Assembly: GCA_958295665.1 (NCBI GenBank)
Contig: OY282558.1
Coordinates: forward strand, 34,803,045 to 34,867,044
DNA: 64,000 nucleotides
Direction of reading: 5' to 3'
From: Tipula vernalis
Taxonomy: Eukaryota > Arthropoda > Insecta > Diptera > Tipulidae
Part shown: in pieces, positions 56,401-64,000 of the stretch
Numbering within the stretch: the first letter of the stretch is position 1
Layout of the letters: every line of letters starts with the position of its first letter
The notes under the pieces: generated by a model
Database searches by the model: none
What the model was told of the DNA's origin: nothing
Seen by the model: the letters and a program-made list of their open reading frames with translations, nothing else
Translations under genes and position numbers: made by a program

Positions 56401-59400
56401 GATCTGTATTTATTTTGCCAACTTGCATTTGAATTGCTCGAATATTTCTAACCATTTAATAGGAAATTCGATTTTATTGAAAATCAACTGTGCTATAGCC
56501 CACAGATTTTGAATGGCAAAAATTTAAAATGCTCCGATTCCGTTGGTCAATAGCTCTATCAATAGGCTTCAGGGTCTGTATATATTTTGCCAACTTGCAT
56601 TTGGATTGCTCGAATATTTCTAACCATTTAATAGAAAATTCGATTTTATTGAAAATCAACTGTGCTATAGCCCAAAGATTTTGAACGGCAAAAATCTAAA
56701 ATGCTCCGATTACGTTGGTCAATAGCTCTATCAATAGGCTTCAGGATCTGTATTTATTTTGCCAACTTGCATTTGGATTGCTCGAATATTTCTAACCATT
56801 TAATAGAAAATTCGATTTTATTGAAAATCAACTGTGCTATTAGCCCACAGATTTTGAACGGCAAAAATTTAAAATGCTCCGATTCCGTTGGTCAATAGCT
56901 CTATCAATAGGCTTCAGGATTTGTATTTATTTTGCCAACTTGCATTTGGATTGCTCGAATATTTCTAACCATTTAATAGAAAATTCGATTTTATTGAAAA
57001 TCAACTGTGCTATTAGCCCACAGATTTTGAACGGCAAAAATTTAAAATGCTCCGATTACGTTGGTCAATAGCTCTATCAATAGGCTTCAGGATCTGTATT
57101 TATTTTGCCAACTTGCATTTGGATTGCTCGAATATTTCTAACCATTTAATAGAAAATTCGATTTTATTGAAAATCAACTGTGCTATAGCCCACAGATTTT
57201 GAACGGCAAAAATCTAAAATGCTCCGATTACGTTGGTCAATAGCTCTATCAATAGGCTTCAGGGTCTGTATATATTTTGCCAACTTGCATTTGGATTGCT
57301 CGAATATTTCTAACCATTTAATAGAAAATTCGATTTTATTGAAAATCAACTGTGCTATTGCCCACAGATTTTGAACGGCAAAAATCTAAAATGCTCCGAT
57401 TACGTTGGTCAATAGCTCTATCAATAGGCTTCAGGATCTGTATTTATTTTGCCAACTTGCATTTGGATTGCTCGAATATTTCTAACCATTTAATAGAAAA
57501 TTCGATTTTATTGAAAATCAACTGTGCTATAGCCCACAGATTTTGAACGGCAAAAATTTAAAATGCTCCGATTACGTTGGTCAATAGCTCTATCAATAGG
57601 CTTCAGGATCTGTATTTATTTTGCCAACTTGCATTTGGATTGCTCGAATATTTCTAACCATTTAATAGAAAATTCGATTTTATTGAAAATCAACTGTGCT
57701 ATAGCCCACAGATTTTGAACGGCAAAAATCTAAAATGCTCCGATTACGTTGGTCAATAGCTCTATCAATAGGCTTCAGGGTCTGTATATATTTTGCCAAC
57801 TTGCATTTGGATTGCTCGAATATTTCTAACCATTTAATAGAAAATTCGATTTTATTGAAAATCAACTGTGCTATAGCCCACAGATTTTGAACGGCAAAAA
57901 TATAAAATGCTCCGATTACGTTGGTCAATAGCTCTATCAATAGGCTTCAGGGTCTGTATATATTTTGCCAACTTGCATTTGGATTGCTCGAATATTTCTA
58001 ACCATTTAATAGAAAATTCGATTTTATTGAAAATCAACTGTGCTATTGCCCACAGATTTTGAACGGCAAAAATCTAAAATGCTCCGATTACGTTGGTCAA
58101 TAGCTCTATCAATAGGCTTCAGGATCTGTATTTATTTTGCCAACTTGCATTTGGATTGCTCGAATATTTCTAACCATTTAATAGAAAATTCGATTTTATT
58201 GAAAATCAACTGTGCTATAGCCCACAAATTTTGAACGGCAAAAATCTAAAATGCTCCGATTACGTTGGTCAATAGCTCTATCAATAGGCTTCAGGATCTG
58301 TATTTATTTTGCCAACTTGCATTTGGATTGCTCGAATATTTCTAACCATTTAATAGAAAATTCGATTTTATTGAAAATCAACTGTGCTATAGCCCACAGA
58401 TTTTGAACGGCAAAAATTTAAAATGCTCCGATTCCGTTGGTCAATAGCTCTATCAATAGGCTTCAGGGTCTGTATATATTTTGCCAACTTGCATTTGGAT
58501 TGCTCGAATATTTCTAACCATTTAATAGAAAATTGGATTTTATTGAAAATCAACTGTGCCATAGCCCACAGATTTTGAACGGCAAAAATCTAAAATGCTC
58601 CGATTACGTTGGTCAATAGCTCTATCAATAGGCTTCAGGATCTGTATTTATTTTGCCAACTTGCATTTGGATTGCTCGAATATTTCTAACCATTTAATAG
58701 AAAATTCGATTTTATTGAAAATCAACTGTGCTATAGCCCACAGATTTTGAACGGCAAAAATCTAAAATGCTCCGATTACGTTGGTCAATAGCTCTATCAA
58801 TAGGCTTCAGGGTCTGTATATATTTTGCCAACTTGCATTTGGATTGCTCGAATATTTCTAACCATTTAATAGAAAATTCGATTTTATTGAAAATCAACTG
58901 TGCTATAGCCCACAGATTTTGAACGGCAAAAATTTAAAATGCTCCGATTCCGTTGGTCAATAGCTCTATCAATAGGCTTCAGGATCTGTATTTATTTTGC
59001 CAACTTGCATTTGGATTGCTCGAATATTTCTAACCATTTAATAGAAAATTCGATTTTATTGAAAATCAACTGTGCTATAGCCCACAGATTTTGAACGGCA
59101 AAAATTTAAAATGCTCCGATTCCGTTGGTCAATAGCTCTATCAATAGGCTTCAGGATCTGTATTTATTTTGCCAACTTGCATTTGGATTGCTCGAATATT
59201 TCTAACCATTTAATAGAAAATTCGATTTTATTGAAAATCAACTGTGCTATAGCCCACAGATTTTGAACGGCAAAAATTTAAAATGCTCCGATTACGTTGG
59301 TCAATAGCTCTATCAATAGGCTTCAGGATCTGTATTTATTTTGCCAACTTGCATTTGGATTGCTCGAATATTTCTAACCATTTAATAGAAAATTCGATTT

Positions 59401-62400
59401 TATTGAAAATCAACTGTGCTATAGCCCACAGATTTTGAATGGCAAAAATCTAAAATGCTCTGATTCCGTTGGTCAATAGCTCTATCAATAGGCTTCAGGG
59501 TCTGTATATATTTTGCCAACTTGCATTTGGATTGCTCGAATATTTCTAACCATTTAATAGAAAATTCGATTTTATTGAAAATCAACTGTGCTATAGCCCA
59601 CAGATTTTGAACGGCAAAAATCTAAAATGCTCCGATTACGTTGGTCAATAGCTCTATCAATAGGCTTCAGGATCTGTATTTATTTTGCCAACTTGCATTT
59701 GGATTGCTCGAATATTTCTAACCATTTAATAGAAAATTCGATTTTATTGAAAATCAACTGTGCTATAGCCCACAGATTTTGAACGGCAAAAATTTAAAAT
59801 GCTCCGATTACGTTGGTCAATAGCTCTATCAATAGGCTTCTGGGTCTGTATATATTTTGCCAACTTGCATTTGGATTGCTCGAATATTTCTAACCATTTA
59901 ATAGAAAATTCGATTTTATTGAAAATCAACTGTGCTATAGCCCACAGATTTTGAATGGAAAAAATTTAAAATGCTCCGATTCCGTTGGTCAATAGCTCTA
60001 TCAATAGGCTTCAGGATCTGTATTTATTTTGCCAACTTGCATTTGGATTGCTCGAATATTTCTAACCATTTAATAGAAAATTCGATTTTATTGAAAATCA
60101 ACTGTGTGCTATAGCCCACAGATTTTGAACGGCAAAAATCTAAAATGCTCCGATTACGTTGGTCAATAGCTCTATCAATAGGCTTCAGGGTCTGTATATA
60201 TGTTGCCAACTTGCATTTGGATTGCTCGAATATTTCTAACCATTTAATAGAAAATTCGATTTTATTGAAAATCAACTGTGCTATAGCCCACAGATTTTGA
60301 ACGGCAAAAATTTAAAATGCTCCGATTACGTTGGTCAATAGCTCTATCAATAGGCTTCAGGATCTGTATTTATTTTGCCAACTTGCATTTGGATTGCTCG
60401 AATATTTCTAACCATTTAATAGAAAATTCGATTTTATTGAAAATCAACTGTGCTATAGCCCACAGATTTTGAATGGCAAAAATCTAAAATGCTCCGATTC
60501 CGTTGGTCAATAGCTCTATCAATAGGCTTCAGGGTCTGTATATATTTTGCCAACTTGCATTTGGATTGCTCGAATATTTCTAACCATTTAATAGAAAATT
60601 CGATTTTATTGAAAATCAACTGTGCTATAGCCCACAGATTTTGAATGGCAAAAATTTAAAATGCTCCGATTACGTTGGTCAATAGCTCTATCAATAGGCT
60701 TCAGGATCTGTATTTATTTTGCCAACTTGCATTTGGATTGCTCGAATATTTCTAACCATTTAATAGAAAATTCGATTTTATTGAAAATCAACTGTGCTAT
60801 AGCCCACAGATTTTGAACGGCAAAAATTTAAAATGCTCCGATTACGTTGGTCAATAGCTCTATCAATAGGCTTCAGGATCTGTATTTATTTTGCCAACTT
60901 GCATTTGGATTGCTCGAATATTTCTAACCATTTAATAGAAAATTCGATTTTATTGAAAATCAACTGTGCTATAGCCCACAGATTTTGAATGGCAAAAATC
61001 TAAAATGCTCCGATTCCGTTGGTCAATAGCTCTATCAATAGGCTTCAGGGTCTGTATATATTTTGCCAACTTGCATTTGGATTGCTCGAATATTTCTAAC
61101 CATTTAATAGAAAATTCGATTTTATTGAAAATCAACTGTGCTATAGCCCACAGATTTTGAATGGCAAAAATTTAAAATGCTCCGATTACGTTGGTCAATA
61201 GCTCTATCAATAGGCTTCAGGATCTGTATTTATTTTGCCAACTTGCATTTGGATTGCTCGAATATTTCTAACCATTTAATAGAAAATTCGATTTTATTGA
61301 AAATCAACTGTGCTATAGCCCACAGATTTTGAACGGCAAAAATCTAAAATGCTCCGATTACGTTGGTCAATAGCTCTATCAATAGGCTTCAGGATCTGTA
61401 TATATTTTGCCAACTTGCATTTGGATTGCTCGAATATTTCTAACCATTTAATAGAAAATTCGATTTTATTGAAAATCAACTGTGCTATAGCCCACAGATT
61501 TTGAACGGCAAAAATTTAAAATGCTCCGATTACGTTGGTCAATAGCTCTATCAATAGGCTTCAGGATCTGTATTTATTTTGCCAACTTGCATTTGGATTG
61601 CTCGAATATTTCTAACCATTTAATAGAAAATTCGATTTTATTGAAAATCAACTGTGCTATAGCCCACAGATTTTGAACGGCAAAAATTTAAAATGATCCG
61701 ATTACGTTGGTCAATAGCTCTATCAATAGGCTTCAGGGTCTGTATTTATTTTGCCAACTTGCATTTGGATTGCTCGAATATTTCTAACCATTTAATAGAA
61801 AATTCGATTTTATTGAAAATCAACTGTGCTATAGCCCACAGATTTTGAACGGCAAAAATCTAAAATGCTCCGATTACGTTGGTCAATAGCTCTATCAATA
61901 GGCTTCAGGGTCTGTATATATTTTGCCAACTTGCATTTGGATTGCTCGAATATTTCTAACCATTTAATAGAAAATTCGATTTTATTGAAAATCAACTGTG
62001 CTATAGCCCACAGATTTTGAATGGCAAAAATCTAAAATGCTCCGATTCCGTTGGTCAATAGCTCTATCAATAGGCTTCAGGGTCTGTATATATTTTGCCA
62101 ACTTGCATTTGGATTGCTCGAATATTTCTAACCATTTAATAGAAAATTCGATTTTATTGAAAATCAACTGTGCTATAGCCCACAGATTTTGAACGGCAAA
62201 AATCTAAAATGCTCCGATTACGTTGGTCAATAGCTCTATCAATAGGCTTCAGGGTCTGTATATATTTTGCCAACTTGCATTTGGATTGCTCGAATATTTC
62301 TAACCATTTAATAGAAAATTCGATTTTATTGAACCACAGATTTTGAACGGCAAAAATCTAAAATGCTCCGATTACGTTGGTCAATAGCTCTATCAATAGG

Positions 62401-64000
62401 CTTCAGGGTCTGTATATATTTTGCCAACTTGCATTTGGATTGCTCGAATATTTCTAACCATTTAATAGAAAATTCGATTATATTGAAAATCAACTGTGCT
62501 ATAGCCCACAGATTTTGAATGGCAAAAATCTAAAATGCTCCGATTCCGTTGGTCAATAGCTCTATCAATAGGCTTCAGGGTCTGTATTTATTTTGCCAAC
62601 TTGCATTTGGATTGCTCGAATATTTCTAACCATTTAATAGAAAATTCGATTTTATTGAAAATCAACTGTGCTATAGCCCACAGATTTTGAACGGCAAAAA
62701 TCTAAAATGCTCCGATTCCGTTGGTCAATAGCTCTATCAATAGGCTTCAGGGTCTGTATATATTTTGCCAACTTGCATTTGGATTGCTCGAATATTTCTA
62801 ACCATTTAATAGAAAATTCGATTTTATTGAAAATCAACTGTGCTATAGCCCACAGATTTTGAACGGCAAAAATCTAAAATGCTCCGATTACGTTGGTCAA
62901 TAGCTCTATCAATAGGCTTCAGGGTCTGTATATACGTTGCCAACTTGCATTTGGATTGCTCGAATATTTCTAACCATTTAATAGAACATTCGATTTTATT
63001 GAAAATCAACTGTGCTATAGCCCACAGATTTTGAACGGCAAAAATCTAAAATGCTCCGATTACGTTGGTCAATAGCTCTATCAATAGGCTTCAGGATCTG
63101 TATTTATTTTGCCAACTTGCATTTGGATTGCTCGAATATTTCTAACCATTTAATAGAAAATTCGATTTTATTGAAAATCAACTGTGCTTATAGCCCACAG
63201 ATTTTGAACGGCAAAAATTTAAAATGCTCCGATTACGTTGGTCAATAGCTCTATCAATAGGCTTCAGGATCTGTATTTATTTTGCCAACTTGCATTTGGA
63301 TTGCTCGAATATTTCTAACCATTTAATAGAAAATTCGATTTTATTGAAAATCAACTGTGCTATAGCCCACAGATTTTGAATGGCAAAAATCTAAAATGCT
63401 CCGATTCCGTTGGTCAATAGCTCTATCAATAGGCTTCAGGGTCTGTATATATTTTGCCAACTTGCATTTGGATTGCTCGAATATTTCTAACCATTTAATA
63501 GAAAATTCGATTTTATTGAAAATCAACTGTGCTATAGCCCACAGATTTTGAATGGCAAAAATTTAAAATGCTCCGATTCCGTTGGTCAATAGCTCTATCA
63601 ATAGGCTTCCGGATCTGTATTTATTTTGCCAACTTGCATTTGGATTGCTCGAATATTTCTAACCATTTAATAGAAAATTCGATTTTATTGAAAATCAACT
63701 GTGCTATAGCCCACAGATTTTGAATGGCAAAAATTTAAAATGCTCCGATTCCGTTGGTCAATAGCTCTATCAATAGGCTTCAGGATCTGTATTTATTTTG
63801 CCAACTTGCATTTGGATTGCTCGAATATTTCTAACCATTTAATAGAAAATTCGATTTTATTGAAAATCAACTGTGCTATAGCCCACAGATTTTGAACGGC
63901 AAAAATCTAAAATGCTTTGATTACGTTGGTCAATAGCTCTATCAATAGGCTTCAGGATCTGTATTTATTTTGCCAACTTGCATTTGGATTGCTCGAATAT
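53474..64000 (+). repeat. Satellite array B: ~61 copies of a 172-bp monomer, continuing past the window
   Basis: gctccgatt recurs every 172 bp from 53607 to the right edge. Small length changes: one extra base near 54432, 56840, 57013 and 63188, two extra near 60105 (gtgtgctat), and an 18-bp loss at about 62334 (gaaccacag for gaaaatcaactgtgctatagcccacag). Recurrent variants are gaatggc/gaacggc, gattccg/gattacg, atctaaa/atttaaa, and aggatctgtatttat/agggtctgtatatat. The last pair decides whether a minus-strand frame is open, which is why 61-codon minus ORFs (MIFNKIEF...) appear only in some monomers. Neither these nor the 64-65-codon plus ORFs are genes. The monomer agrees with that of array A at about 84% of positions by eye and has the same orientation. 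Confidence 0.97.
53521..54250 (+). repeat. Dimeric higher-order unit at the left edge of array B
   Basis: In the first four full monomers two types alternate. One has atctaaaatgctccgattcc. The other has atctagaatgctccgattac, preceded by ctaaccaatt(c/t)agagaaaa in place of ctaaccatttaatagaaaa. This gives a 344-bp repeating dimer not seen further right. Confidence 0.7.

Noticed and set aside
54237..63526. Repeated 61-codon minus ORFs (MIFNKIEF...) and 65-codon plus ORFs in array B
   Set aside because: Open only in monomers with the tatatat variant; they are by-products of the 172-bp satellite.
41965..64000. CRISPR array
   Set aside because: Repeats are 172-173 bp, contiguous, without short repeats separated by unique spacers, in a eukaryotic context.
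1..64000. tRNA, rRNA or other structured RNA genes
   Set aside because: No cloverleaf with A/B boxes or conserved rRNA core was seen on either strand by eye; a tRNAscan or Rfam search would be decisive.

Overview
The window looks like eukaryotic, AT-rich, repeat-dense nuclear DNA from an insect. The retrotransposon set (Jockey-like LINEs, BEL/Pao), a D,D34D mariner, a short intron with consensus splice sites, many short hairpin elements and (ACAT)n runs all fit an insect. A dipteran is my best guess, but the sequence does not settle it. No bacterial operon, tRNA, rRNA or CRISPR array was recognised. Only one locus looks like a host protein gene: a small multi-membrane-span protein on the minus strand at 10.9-11.5 kb.

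Left part (1-31.9 kb): a long direct duplication (1-2022 and 3722-4992) in which one copy carries a 765-bp inverted-repeat insertion and the other keeps the empty site. A foldback element with head-to-head ~148-bp subrepeats lies between the copies. Next come remnants of a LINE RNase H domain and a DDE transposase, a dispersed repeat seen at 5.9-6.85 kb and again at 14.1-15.5 kb (the second copy with two nested inserts), and the host-like gene. They are followed by a Helitron-type helicase fossil, a decayed BEL/Pao polyprotein (18.67-20.93 kb) abutting a second foldback copy, a decayed minus-strand LINE split by a CTGTCAGT-repeat element, and a broken mariner. From about 27.6 to 31.9 kb I see a TE-poor, AT-rich stretch without a recognisable gene.

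Middle (31.9-39.8 kb): a nearly intact Jockey-type LINE on the plus strand. Its EN-RT ORF would run from 32183 to 35071 but for one TGA. A DDE_Tnp_4 transposase fragment, a second LINE on the minus strand with its catalytic site destroyed, a 35-bp palindrome and a 633-bp long-armed inverted repeat follow.

Right part (39.8-64 kb): satellite DNA. Array A (41.96-46.25 kb) has 25 copies of a 173-bp monomer and is embedded in old, strongly diverged repeats. Array B (53.47 kb to the window end and beyond) has about 61 copies of a 172-bp monomer. By eye the two monomers agree at about 84% of positions and lie in the same orientation, so they are sister families. The 7.2-kb spacer between them holds the third foldback copy and mostly unassigned AT-rich DNA. 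The layout suggests pericentromeric or other heterochromatic DNA (inference). The many short ORFs inside the satellites are by-products of the repeat and not genes.
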